From: Saprospiraceae bacterium
GTDB taxonomy: Bacteria; Bacteroidota; Bacteroidia; Chitinophagales; Saprospiraceae
Direction: 5' to 3'
Length of the DNA stretch: 44,668 nucleotides
Assembly (NCBI GenBank): GCA_027488855.1
Contig: JAIYAV010000418.1
Coordinates: forward strand, 1-44,668
Below are positions 1-8,789 of the stretch, piece by piece (the stretch's first letter is position 1; each line of letters begins with the position of its first letter). The translations under genes were made by a program, and so were the position numbers. The notes under the pieces are model-generated. The model made no database searches, was not told where the DNA came from, and saw only the letters and a list, made by a program, of their open reading frames with translations.

Positions 1-1226
1 AAATCTGTTTCAAAATTGGAAATCAGGGTGGTGGGGTCTGGATCACATCCCCCTGAAAAGCCCAATACTGCAACCTCGTCGGTGGTCCCAGAGTTATTAC
101 TTTTAAGTGCTTTTAGGGTTTGTTTTGATGCACTTTTAGCTTGTTGTAACTTAGAAATGGTAGCATTTGCTCCGTTTTCATTCATGCTGCCGGAGAGGTC
201 GAAGAGGAAGAGGGTGGAATTTCCCACCCCGCACTCTCTGTTTTTTTTCTTTTCATCTAACTGTTTGCTTACTTCTTCTTTTAACTTCTTGTTTACCCCT
301 CCCCATATTAAATTTACATTTAAACTATTTTTATTTAACCAAGCCAAAAATGAGCTCTTATTGTTCCCAATACCAACAGTATAAACATACACTTTAGTGC
401 CCACAGTTACAACATACCTAACAACTTTTCCTGCATGTAGTAGATGGGAGCTTTTTGTGAAATTAGTAATTGATAAAGGGTTTTTTCCTAATTTTGTTAC
501 TATCGATCCAAGAATCGGAAGACTTACGTCAGCACAATCATCGACTGGAGTACTTCCACCATATGGTGCTGTAAATTCAATTTTACTTTTCATTATATTG
601 AAAACGAACTCTTCATTACAACAAGAATTGTTTTTAGAATCGCATATTTCTTCGTTGTAGGTATAAAAATGATAATTTGGCCCACTCTTGTCGTATTCTG
701 CAATAATATCACGATGATTGGGACATATTTCATTTGAATTATTCAGTAATTTAAGTTCTTCAATGTAGTCATGTGGAAAATCAAAAGTATTGCGTTGAGG
801 AAGTGTTATTTTATTTCCTAAGCTGCGGGCAATTTCCATAGCAAAAGACACACAGTCTTTCACAGTCAATTCATATTTTGCCGAAGCCCATTTACTCTTT
901 ATTTTTAAAGCATTTTCATACTCAATAGGAGTAACTTCTATAGTGTGCCCCATGTCTCTGTGAGTGCGATAATCATCTCTAATTTGGCCTTCCACTTCTC
1001 CAATAACAAAACTTGCTCCTCCTGGTATTCTATTTTTAGGATAAAAGCCCCAACATCCATCCAGTACAGTCATTTTTTTAGTTGGATCTTCTCTTACAAA
1101 AGAGACAAATGCATGCCCTACAGCACCTTCTCTTGTTGCATAAAAAGTGAGAAATCGCTTATTCTGGCAATACAGCCAAGAAAAAGGAATAGATGTAATC
1201 ATCATTATAAGCAATAGATTTTTCAT
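1..1226 (-). CDS. Secreted vWA-domain protein with N-terminal His/Cys domain (partial, runs off the window)
   Basis: Reading the reverse strand from ATG at 1226 gives 408 open codons with no stop, so the C-terminus lies beyond base 1. Residues 1-20 form a signal peptide. Residues about 25-150 contain a GHAFVSF motif and, later, a KDCVSFA motif; His before Cys is the order of circularly permuted papain-like (LRAT/NlpC-P60-like) hydrolases, but this assignment is inference. After a middle region, residues about 350-408 begin a von Willebrand A domain with the MIDAS motif FDLSGSMN. The start is supported by the signal peptide directly after the Met. A 10-bp inverted repeat (GAGCTGGCC type, 1271-1330) separates it from the M48 gene upstream on the same strand. 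Likely exported and protein-binding; substrate unknown. Confidence 0.8.
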   Translation of the reverse strand, partial: MKNLLLIMMITSIPFSWLYCQNKRFLTFYATREGAVGHAFVSFVREDPTKKMTVLDGCWGFYPKNRIPGGASFVIGEVEGQIRDDYRTHRDMGHTIEVTPIEYENALKIKSKWASAKYELTVKDCVSFAMEIARSLGNKITLPQRNTFDFPHDYIEELKLLNNSNEICPNHRDIIAEYDKSGPNYHFYTYNEEICDSKNNSCCNEEFVFNIMKSKIEFTAPYGGSTPVDDCADVSLPILGSIVTKLGKNPLSITNFTKSSHLLHAGKVVRYVVTVGTKVYVYTVGIGNNKSSFLAWLNKNSLNVNLIWGGVNKKLKEEVSKQLDEKKKNRECGVGNSTLFLFDLSGSMNENGANATISKLQQAKSASKQTLKALKSNNSGTTDEVAVLGFSGGCDPDPTTLISNFETD

Positions 1227-1348
1227 AAATTTTTTCTTTGGCTTTTGAAATCAATTTCTCGTGACTGCCAATTTGAGCTGGCCCGTGGCTCAAACCACAT
1301 GACAATGATTTCCTCAGGCCAGCTCATTTCTCGAATTCCAATTTGCCT

Positions 1349-2905
1349 TTATTTACCTCTCAAATACTTCTGAAACATTTTTTCCCCTTTGTCCAGCGTA
1401 TTCAAATCCTCACCCTTATACCCACTCAAAATCAGCTGATTCAAGGCTTGGGCCCGAGCTTTGGATTTAGGGTGTGACGTGTAAGCCGTTTCCAGGAGCA
1501 TTTTAGCCAGTACCCCGAATCCGGCATCCCCCAAAGTGGTGAGCGGGTTGCCGTAGCTGAAATTGGAGGAAGCCAACATACTTTTGAAGTTGTCGTTTAG
1601 CTTGGACTTGAAGTTTCCGTCATTGGTGAGGCGCTTCATTTTGTTCCAAAAATTGACGGATTCCCGGATGTCGTAACCAGCGAGGTAGGCGTATTGAAGC
1701 CCGACGCGATCGGCCTGGCTCTCACGCGCAGGTTGAGGGTTGATCACATTGGCCAAACCTTCGGGCCGGATGGCAGAATAAACCTGGGTAACACTACTGG
1801 CAATGCCTGAGGCGAGGCCAGTATTACGGGTAAATCGGCCCAATAGTTGTGTGCCAATACCACCAACAACACTGACTATTGAGGTAGATTCATAATTTTC
1901 CCGGCCATGCTCATGGGTAACATGAGCAATTTCATGACCAAGCACCACGGCCAGTTCAGCTTCATTTTCCATGATGTCTAATATTCCAGTATGCACGAAA
2001 ATCATCCCATTGGGAAAAGCAAAAGCATTGGGAATGGGATTGTCAATAACATAAAAGCGGAAGTTGATTTTATTGCCATCTCCCGATAACAGGTTTTTCT
2101 GGTGTTCAGGAATGAGGCGCTCGCCAATACTGTTGACATAACCCTGAATACGAATGTCGTCCAGGAGTTTGTAGGCGTACTGGCCGATTTTAATATTGCC
2201 GTTGTGTAAGGGGAGACCCACTTGAAAAGGAAGGTCTTTAGGTGTATTGACCATACTGAGGCCACTTGAATTGTAGCTATTTTCAACCGCTTCTCTTAAT
2301 TTGGCATCGGCAGGGAGGACTGTATTTTTACAAGCTTCAATCTCTTCAGCAACAATTACTCCCTGGTCATTCCATTTTCCTTTCAGTTCAAAGAAGAACT
2401 GTCCAGGCTTGATAAATTGATCAGAGAAAGAAGGAGCTACCAAGCCTTTACATTCACACTTAGCTTCTTTTTTGCCGACTATGGCCACCCCGCCGCTGAG
2501 TTTTACCTTATGCCCATCGATAAAGGCGACGTCTTTCTCTATTCTTTCAAACAACCCCTCCAGCTTTACAGTCCCATCTTCATCAATGTCGTATTTTAAT
2601 TCAGTAACTACTCGTTGGGCACCAACCAATTCATAATCGATATCGATGATGGCACTAGGCACTACCAATTCTGGCTTCAGCGTTTTGTTCTTTTTGTTCA
2701 CAATTTTACTGTCATCATTAATCGGTAAGGTTACCTCCTCTGACTCTACATCAATAGTGATCTGTTTAAATGGTGGCACAAACTCTACTACCATTGCGTC
2801 TTTGAAAGTCCCTTTATATGTTTTTTGGGCATGCGTCACAGAGACGATAAGGCTTGCGCAAAGAAAAATCAACAAAGATTTGATAAGACAAGGGCGGTGA
2901 ATCAT
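1349..2905 (-). CDS. Secreted M48-family zinc metalloprotease
   Basis: A 518-residue protein if started at the Met at 2905, which places a clean signal peptide (ending THA-Q) at the N-terminus; the longer frame to 2953 adds 16 residues without signal character. Residues about 70-190 resemble an OB-like DUF5666 module. The catalytic domain contains HEIAH at about residues 324-328 followed by HEHG, and the third zinc ligand lies in ESQADRVG, the M48 arrangement. Such proteins act in envelope protein quality control (BepA/LoiP-like role). It stands alone on the minus strand between the vWA gene and a small ORF. No missing catalytic residue is seen. Confidence 0.9.
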   Translation of the reverse strand: MIHRPCLIKSLLIFLCASLIVSVTHAQKTYKGTFKDAMVVEFVPPFKQITIDVESEEVTLPINDDSKIVNKKNKTLKPELVVPSAIIDIDYELVGAQRVVTELKYDIDEDGTVKLEGLFERIEKDVAFIDGHKVKLSGGVAIVGKKEAKCECKGLVAPSFSDQFIKPGQFFFELKGKWNDQGVIVAEEIEACKNTVLPADAKLREAVENSYNSSGLSMVNTPKDLPFQVGLPLHNGNIKIGQYAYKLLDDIRIQGYVNSIGERLIPEHQKNLLSGDGNKINFRFYVIDNPIPNAFAFPNGMIFVHTGILDIMENEAELAVVLGHEIAHVTHEHGRENYESTSIVSVVGGIGTQLLGRFTRNTGLASGIASSVTQVYSAIRPEGLANVINPQPARESQADRVGLQYAYLAGYDIRESVNFWNKMKRLTNDGNFKSKLNDNFKSMLASSNFSYGNPLTTLGDAGFGVLAKMLLETAYTSHPKSKARAQALNQLILSGYKGEDLNTLDKGEKMFQKYLRGK

Positions 2906-3057
2906 AGGAATAAGGTTTTTGAAGATGAGGAATGAATGATAAAAGTTGACCATTTTGATCTAATTCAGGTTTGATTTGTCATCCTGAATATTATCTTTAA
3001 TAAAAAAATGGAAACTCCGGGAATCACAAGGACTCCCAGGTTTCCGAATACCAAAGT

Positions 3058-3177
3058 TTAATTTCTGACCATCAGAGGAATCTGTTCATAAAAGAATGAG
3101 GAGATGTCCTCTAACATTCGGCTGAAGCCATTAAGGACATGCGACTGCTCTTCGGTGAGTCTAAACTTTGGTTTCAT
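3058..3177 (-). CDS. Small 39-residue protein
   Basis: A short ORF starts MKPKFRLTEEQ and ends MVRN before TAA at 3058-3060. The peptide is amphipathic and predicted helical, with basic N-terminal and acidic middle residues and no signal peptide. It sits in the 395-bp gap between the M48 gene (same strand) and the 519-residue gene on the other strand. I do not recognise a family. Coding status is uncertain: protein-like composition and otherwise empty space favour it, but length alone gives little support. Confidence 0.4.
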   Translation of the reverse strand: MKPKFRLTEEQSHVLNGFSRMLEDISSFFYEQIPLMVRN

Positions 3178-3300
3178 GACGTTTGATTTACTTCAAATGT
3201 CGAAATTTTCATCACCTAAGTTATTGACACCAACATCTTGTTAAAACAAAAAACACTTAGTTATCGGCGCAGTTATCAATTCGTAAATAAATCATAATCA

Positions 3301-4860
3301 ATGAATAAAAAGAAAATACTGCTAATTTCAAGAAACTTGGATGCCCCACAGGACGGGCTCGAATTGGCTGATGCACAAAATCTGATCGACTCGTTTGTAA
3401 ATTATTGGTACACAATCCATTTTAAAGAATGGAGCCACTACATTGACTTCATCTCTGCGTCAATTCATAAAAAAAACAAGCACACGTCCAATTTGGCGGG
3501 TCGTATAAAAGAGGTAATGAAAGAGAAGAATCCAATATTATTCATCGAAGATTTGTTTTTAAAGTTTACGTCTGCAAGAGCAAACTATTCAATCAAGTCC
3601 AAACAGAAAGCCTTAATCGATGAATTAAAAAACTTGATTGACCTTACTAAGAAATACCTAGTGTACAAGCAAGCAATAGATTCTCCTATTGACTTCCAAC
3701 GTCTACTCACCAAAAGGCTCAAACGACGCAATGACAACGGGCTATTTCAGCAAACAGTTAACGATTTTGAACTTATCCTCAATGCAGACGAAATAAGATC
3801 GACAATTATGATCTCGTTGGAGCGATGGTGGTTAGCACACCAAACCTATTACCATCAATACACTGAGCAGATAAGTGATAGTGCAGTTTTCCAGCGCAAT
3901 CTGGAGGCTTATGAAGCATTTCATCAACTGGTAATATTACGCAACTATTTAGAACACCTCAATCGGAACCAGCGAACTATAGAAGTAGACTATTACAAAT
4001 TGCAGGAAAAAGCCAATTATATTTTAGCTGAAATACATGATAATGCTAACCCTATTCTCAAACTTTACAGCCAATTGATTAAAACGCTTAGAGAGTATCA
4101 AGATCATCTGCACGACAACTACTATTTATTCAAGACCCTATATACCCAATTTGGTGCCCAACTTGCACCTGTTGACCAGCTCGTATTGGCCAAAACAGCT
4201 ATCAACTATCTGCAACGTCCCCACTATAAACATGGAGGTAAGACCTGGTTGAAAGAAATATTTAAATGGATGCAATATTTGAACAGCGAAAATCTTTATG
4301 AGTTTGAAGGAACTATTTCCGACGATGAGTATCTCAATTTTTCATTAGTTGCCATTGCCCTAGATGATTTCAAGGCGCTTGAGCAGTTTGAGGCGAAATA
4401 TGCACCAATACTTGATTCTGATTACAAAGATCACGTACTGGGTCTGAGCAAGGTTTATTATCTTCAAAAAAAACAAAACAACAGAGAGGCCCGTGAGATT
4501 TTGGATAAATGGTTTCCTTTAAACTCCAGTGAAGAGCTAAAATATAATTTACGGGCAAAAGTACTACGGGTGATGCTAAGCTTGGAAAATGGAGAAACAG
4601 AACTCAGCGATGTTTTGTACAATTTATTTAAATTTTGCAAGAGGCTAATTGAAAAACAAATAATGACTGAAAATGCCGTTCAACCCTATTTCCAATTTCA
4701 CGAGGTGGTTAAACAACTCAACAAGTACTACCATCCAAATCCCAATAAAAAAGAGGCCAACAAAAAACAAGCTCTTGAAAAGCTAAATATTTTGATGGCT
4801 TCAAATGACGAGGTTGCTCATCGACTATGGTTAGAGCAAAAGATAGCTGGCCTAGAATAG
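3301..4860 (+). CDS. Uncharacterised 519-residue helical protein
   Basis: Starts MNKKKILLISRN with no signal peptide or membrane segment, so it is probably cytoplasmic. The sequence is almost entirely predicted alpha-helix, rich in Leu, Lys, Glu, Tyr and Asn, with TPR-like helical spacing in the C-terminal half (around ALEQFEAKYAPIL and AREILDKWFPL). I do not recognise a catalytic motif or a named family. It precedes and converges with the 88-residue gene, and a hairpin at 4859-4893 separates them. It could be a helical-repeat scaffold related to the CHAT/TPR neighbour; that is inference from position only. Confidence 0.75.
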   Translation: MNKKKILLISRNLDAPQDGLELADAQNLIDSFVNYWYTIHFKEWSHYIDFISASIHKKNKHTSNLAGRIKEVMKEKNPILFIEDLFLKFTSARANYSIKSKQKALIDELKNLIDLTKKYLVYKQAIDSPIDFQRLLTKRLKRRNDNGLFQQTVNDFELILNADEIRSTIMISLERWWLAHQTYYHQYTEQISDSAVFQRNLEAYEAFHQLVILRNYLEHLNRNQRTIEVDYYKLQEKANYILAEIHDNANPILKLYSQLIKTLREYQDHLHDNYYLFKTLYTQFGAQLAPVDQLVLAKTAINYLQRPHYKHGGKTWLKEIFKWMQYLNSENLYEFEGTISDDEYLNFSLVAIALDDFKALEQFEAKYAPILDSDYKDHVLGLSKVYYLQKKQNNREAREILDKWFPLNSSEELKYNLRAKVLRVMLSLENGETELSDVLYNLFKFCKRLIEKQIMTENAVQPYFQFHEVVKQLNKYYHPNPNKKEANKKQALEKLNILMASNDEVAHRLWLEQKIAGLE

Positions 4861-4893
4861 GCTGGCCAATACCTAGTATGCATTGACCAGCCT
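4859..4893. terminator. Hairpin at convergent junction
   Basis: AGGCTGGCCAAT pairs with ATTGACCAGCCT (one mismatch) across an 11-nt loop. It lies exactly between the stop codon of the 519-residue gene and the 3' end of the oppositely oriented 88-residue gene. Probably a shared bidirectional terminator, although no strong T-run follows on either side. Confidence 0.55.
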
Positions 4894-4905
4894 GATTTGG
4901 TTACA

Positions 4906-5172
4906 CTAACCAATCAATGTAGTATCGGTGGTGTTTGTGCAAGGGCAGATAATGGCATCTTGAATGATTTTGCATTTACCCGTACCCGTGCCATCCGCAT
5001 CGGACTTGTCGTAGTAGCCTTCTTCTAGCCCGCAGCTATTCAGAGTGAGCGCCAGCAGGGCAGCCAAGCCAATAAAAGAAAAAGTGCTACGTGATACTTT
5101 GGTTGGGCGTACAGCAACCCCAGGCTCCATCGTAACCATATCGGCTACGAGAGCATTTTTTACATGCTTCAT
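4906..5172 (-). CDS. Small secreted/membrane peptide, 88 residues
   Basis: Starts MKHVKNALVADMV. A polar N-terminal stretch of about 30 residues precedes a hydrophobic segment (FIGLAALLALTL) that ends NSCG, a possible lipobox with Cys near residue 47. The mature part would be a roughly 40-residue Asp/Gly/Thr-rich tail with KCKIIQ and CPC cysteines. Its 5' leader carries a strong hairpin (5196-5233). It is divergent from the CHAT gene. I do not recognise a family. The long N-terminal extension before the hydrophobic segment is unusual for a lipoprotein signal; a membrane-anchored or processed peptide is an alternative. Confidence 0.6.
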   Translation of the reverse strand: MKHVKNALVADMVTMEPGVAVRPTKVSRSTFSFIGLAALLALTLNSCGLEEGYYDKSDADGTGTGKCKIIQDAIICPCTNTTDTTLIG

Positions 5173-5195
5173 TTTTAATTGTTTAAAAGTTAAAT

Positions 5196-5233
5196 GAAAT
5201 TCTCCCTGCTGGGCGCCCTAAGCAGGAGAATTC
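5196..5233 (-). promoter_or_regulatory. Leader hairpin upstream of the 88-residue gene
   Basis: AATTCTCCCTGCT and AGCAGGAGAATT form a near-perfect stem (one bulge) about 24 nt upstream of the start codon at 5172, so it would be in that gene's 5' untranslated leader. No T-run follows, so a terminator is less likely than an RNA-stability or translation-control element. Function is inference. Confidence 0.4.
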
Positions 5234-5349
5234 AAACAGGCTCGAAGAAAAAACCAAGGTGTAGTGCTTCTTGCCTGTATTTGCCCCTCCTGGACGGAGG
5301 ATTGGTGAGACTGTGACAAAAGTTTTTATTTTTTTTTAAAAAAAACTCA

Positions 5350-8061
5350 ATGAAACATCTAAAAAACTCATTATCAATTACGTGTATCTTCATTTTGCTT
5401 GCCTTTCTTTTGCTCAGTTGCAAAAAAAAAGAGGGTGAAGTTTATCCAAGATTTGCAAATGAACAACTAGAGCAGATCAACGAGAAACTGATTACCTTTG
5501 ACTCGATGATCATGTTAGAGCAAGTAGATACTTTTTTAGCAGTTGCCTGCCCTCAAGTAGATGAGATTATTCATTTATTGAAGCAAAGACCGGATACTAG
5601 CCAATATTACTTTTTGTTAGCGAAAGCACACCGCATTAAAGGTGCGTGTTTTGAATGGAGTCAGTCGTTCGATAACGCGATAAGTGAATATTTTACCGCT
5701 TCAAAAATATTTGACAAATTTCGTCAAGACAACCAATATGACGCTCGGGAAGAAGCTGATCTGCTCAACTATATTGGTGTGTTTTATCAAAATGTAGAAT
5801 TTGACCCTGGCCTGTCGAATAGCTATTTGCTGCGTAGCAATAGCCTGAATGAGAAAATAAACCGGCCAATAGAAATTATGAGAAATTGGATAAACATGGC
5901 CAATAGTTCACTCACCTCAAAAAAGCTGCACTTAGCTAAGCAATATCTTGAATCCGCAAAACAAGTGTATAAAAAACTCAATCGAGAAGAAAAGGATTTA
6001 TTTAAGATTGATTATTATGGCTTAATGAATTACGAAGGCATCTACTATAAAAATCTTGCAGACAGCCTTCAACAAATTGGCCAATCTGGTTCAGCTAATT
6101 TTCTCGCTAATAAAGCTTTGTTTACTTATAAAAAAGTACAAAAGGATATTGAGCAATTACAAAACCCGAACTACCTGAATAAGCAATTGGCAATGTATTT
6201 AAACATTATGAATTTGCTAATTAGGTATAATAAAAATTACCCTCACGTTGAAGATAGCATTAATTATTACATCCGCAAATCTATTGGCGTAGTACCTGAG
6301 GGTTACAAATCATTATTCATGGAAAAATTTGTCAGCACACGAGCGTTTTCCCTAAGCCTAATGGGAAATCCACAAGCTGCGATTGATACGATTGAAAAAA
6401 CACATCAGGTTTACCTAAAACGGGGGATTTACAATAAAGCTTTCATCGACCCTGCGTCTCTTAATAATGCGTTTAATGTAATAGTTACGCGTGATCTCTT
6501 ATATAGTGAATTAGCAAAGTATACTAATTCCGAAGAAAATTGGTTAAAGGCCATCAAAGCGTACGAAGACAATTTAAAGCTTGTTATCAATGTCAGGACA
6601 CAATTGGCCGCAGATGCTTATCAGGAGCAGCTTTCTTTAGAAGCATTAGCCAGGCTCGAACATGGTTTAAGTTATGTTTATGAATATTGGAAGTTAAACA
6701 AGCAAGAATCAAGTCTTAACTATGCCCTGGGTATTTTATCAAACACTAAAGGGCTATTGCTAGGACAACAATTACAACGCTCTAGGGTAATGAACTACTA
6801 TCGTAATGCTACGCCTGGGCATCCTTCCTATAAGGATTTTTTGTTTCAAAAAACAATGCGGAAGGAGAGCTTAAAAGAAGATCAAACTCAATATGAAAAA
6901 ACCAAAGAACAATATAAGCTTTTCCTAGACACTCTTTCGAGCAGCAAAAATCCAATCTCCAGGAGATATCACCTTGAACGCTTTGCCAATGTTAAGCCTA
7001 CTATCGAAAAAGTAAGAGCCTTACTTCCGGATGAACAAACTGCAATTGTAGACTATCAAATCATTTATAAACATAGCTTTGCACTCGTCATCACTAAACG
7101 ATCTTCCAAACTAATCCCTCTGCCAATCGACGCTCAGTTTTTTAATTTGGTGGACACTTACAATAAACAGTTGGAAGGAAACAGTTCAGATATATATACA
7201 AGTGCAAAAAAATTGTATCGTTATTTGATTAGCCCTCTGAAGCAGATGCTTGAACTGGAGAAAATCAAACATTTGGTCGTTTTACCTGATAAACATATTG
7301 CCAACTTACCCTTTGAACCTTTAATTTCTGAGGAGGCAACAACCCATAAAACATTCCTGTTAGATCATTTTCAAATTAGTTATCATTATTCTTTATCATC
7401 TTGGTTGTTACAAAAAGAAATTTTAGCAAAGGGCGTTAAATCCAATAAAAAATTAGGCTGTTTTATTGCTGCCCCTCGCAAAGATGGTGAATACCCGGAG
7501 CTTTGCGCGGCATTAGCCCTACCTCGACTTGCGAAAATGAGTCAAAAAATTGCAACAAAATTGGGAGCAGAACATCCTCAGAGTACTCGTAAAACATTTA
7601 TTAACAACCATTTCAAATACGAAATCATTCAACTGACCCTACATGGTTGTGTTGATCAAGAAAAAGACCAGCAACCTTACCTTGTATTTGCACCTGGAGA
7701 AACTGAAAAAGACCGGTTGAGCATGCAGGATATTTACAGCCTTTCTTTTAATGCACGTATAGCGATATTGGCTAGTTGTCTAACTGCGAAAGGAAAAGTA
7801 GGAAGCGGAGAAGGTGCACAAAGCATCGCCAGGGCCTTTTTGTACGGAGGTTGTCCGAGGGTAATTGCTGGGATCAACAGCATTCCGGATCAGGCTGGCG
7901 CAAGTATATTGGGATATTTTTATGACCAATTGGGCAAAGGAATAACCCCGGTGGAGGCATTGGCAGTAGCCAAGCGTCAATTCATCCAAAAGTCAAAAGA
8001 TAAACACCCTAGTCAGTGGGCTGGATTGGTTTATTTTGGCGATCCTAATTGGGAGGAATAG
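5350..8061 (+). CDS. TPR-CHAT caspase-like lipoprotein
   Basis: A 903-residue protein with a lipoprotein signal (ILLAFLLLSC, Cys about residue 24, followed by KKKEG). Residues about 60-500 are TPR-like helical repeats. The C-terminal third is a CHAT (caspase HetF-associated with TPRs) domain. His765 lies in the LTLHG motif and Cys810 in LASCLTAKGKVGSGEG, followed by IARAFLYGGCPRVIAG and a terminal QWAGLVYFGDP, so the His/Cys dyad is intact. CHAT domains are cysteine proteases found in bacterial immunity and signalling; here the lipid anchor would place it in the envelope. Its 3' end lies 4 bp from the converging gene for the putative anti-sigma protein. The substrate is unknown. Confidence 0.9.
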   Translation: MKHLKNSLSITCIFILLAFLLLSCKKKEGEVYPRFANEQLEQINEKLITFDSMIMLEQVDTFLAVACPQVDEIIHLLKQRPDTSQYYFLLAKAHRIKGACFEWSQSFDNAISEYFTASKIFDKFRQDNQYDAREEADLLNYIGVFYQNVEFDPGLSNSYLLRSNSLNEKINRPIEIMRNWINMANSSLTSKKLHLAKQYLESAKQVYKKLNREEKDLFKIDYYGLMNYEGIYYKNLADSLQQIGQSGSANFLANKALFTYKKVQKDIEQLQNPNYLNKQLAMYLNIMNLLIRYNKNYPHVEDSINYYIRKSIGVVPEGYKSLFMEKFVSTRAFSLSLMGNPQAAIDTIEKTHQVYLKRGIYNKAFIDPASLNNAFNVIVTRDLLYSELAKYTNSEENWLKAIKAYEDNLKLVINVRTQLAADAYQEQLSLEALARLEHGLSYVYEYWKLNKQESSLNYALGILSNTKGLLLGQQLQRSRVMNYYRNATPGHPSYKDFLFQKTMRKESLKEDQTQYEKTKEQYKLFLDTLSSSKNPISRRYHLERFANVKPTIEKVRALLPDEQTAIVDYQIIYKHSFALVITKRSSKLIPLPIDAQFFNLVDTYNKQLEGNSSDIYTSAKKLYRYLISPLKQMLELEKIKHLVVLPDKHIANLPFEPLISEEATTHKTFLLDHFQISYHYSLSSWLLQKEILAKGVKSNKKLGCFIAAPRKDGEYPELCAALALPRLAKMSQKIATKLGAEHPQSTRKTFINNHFKYEIIQLTLHGCVDQEKDQQPYLVFAPGETEKDRLSMQDIYSLSFNARIAILASCLTAKGKVGSGEGAQSIARAFLYGGCPRVIAGINSIPDQAGASILGYFYDQLGKGITPVEALAVAKRQFIQKSKDKHPSQWAGLVYFGDPNWEE

Positions 8062-8065
8062 ATGT

Positions 8066-8782
8066 TTACTCTAGCCGTTTTCGAGCCTCCTTTGAGAGTT
8101 TTAAAGCAATTTCTGGAAAACGTTGAGCTAAGTCTTTTGCAGTTTTAGTTTGACCGTTTTCCAGGAATGCAATGATTAGAAAGTGTACACTTGATTCTTT
8201 TTGGTAACCTTTTTGCAAGGCACATTGAAATGGGGGGATTGCCTTGGCCGCATCATCTTTAACACAAAGCAATAATAATCCTTTCCAGTACTGTAAATCC
8301 TCCGCGGGGCAATCTTCGTTTGGAAAGTTGTTCAATTCTGCATCAATTTTTTTGAGCGCGTTAAAATATTGCTGCTGTAACAAGTCTTGTTTCCAGGTGC
8401 TTCCTCCGGCTGTCCTTAAATTTGATTCATTGGCTTTAATCGTCATTACTAGTTCATTGCTACGTTCCTGGCTGCTCAAAACATAATTACGGTTAAATAA
8501 CAACCATAAGCCCAAGAACAACACCGCTACAGCAGCAGTAGACCAAACTGCATACCTTGTTAGCTTTTGCCGCCATAGCTCCCTTGCCGATGCTTCAAAG
8601 TCCTCCATATCCTGATCCGAGTACTGAAGCAGGACTTGATTAGAGGCCAATACAAAAGCAAAATCCTTGGCGAGTTCTTGATCGTTTTTAAGTGCATGAT
8701 CAAATGCCTTTATTTCATCATCAACCATATTTCCATCCAGGAAATCATTTATTCTTTGCAGGTTGTTCAATTTTTTTTCCAT
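8066..8782 (-). CDS. Putative anti-sigma factor, single-pass membrane protein
   Basis: A 238-residue protein when started at the Met at 8782 (MEKKLNNLQRINDFLDG), 7 bp after the stop of the sigma-factor gene; the longer frame would overlap the sigma gene and reads as an unlikely extension. The N-terminal about 85 residues are acidic and helical, as in anti-sigma domains. One transmembrane helix follows (AAVAVLFLGLWLLF), then a C-terminal domain with TPR-like helices (YWKGLLLLCVKDDAAKAI). No zinc-binding HxxxCxxC motif is seen, so it is not a typical ZAS protein. The tight coupling with the sigma gene is the main functional evidence. Confidence 0.7.
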   Translation of the reverse strand: MEKKLNNLQRINDFLDGNMVDDEIKAFDHALKNDQELAKDFAFVLASNQVLLQYSDQDMEDFEASARELWRQKLTRYAVWSTAAVAVLFLGLWLLFNRNYVLSSQERSNELVMTIKANESNLRTAGGSTWKQDLLQQQYFNALKKIDAELNNFPNEDCPAEDLQYWKGLLLLCVKDDAAKAIPPFQCALQKGYQKESSVHFLIIAFLENGQTKTAKDLAQRFPEIALKLSKEARKRLE

Positions 8783-8789
8783 AACAGTT

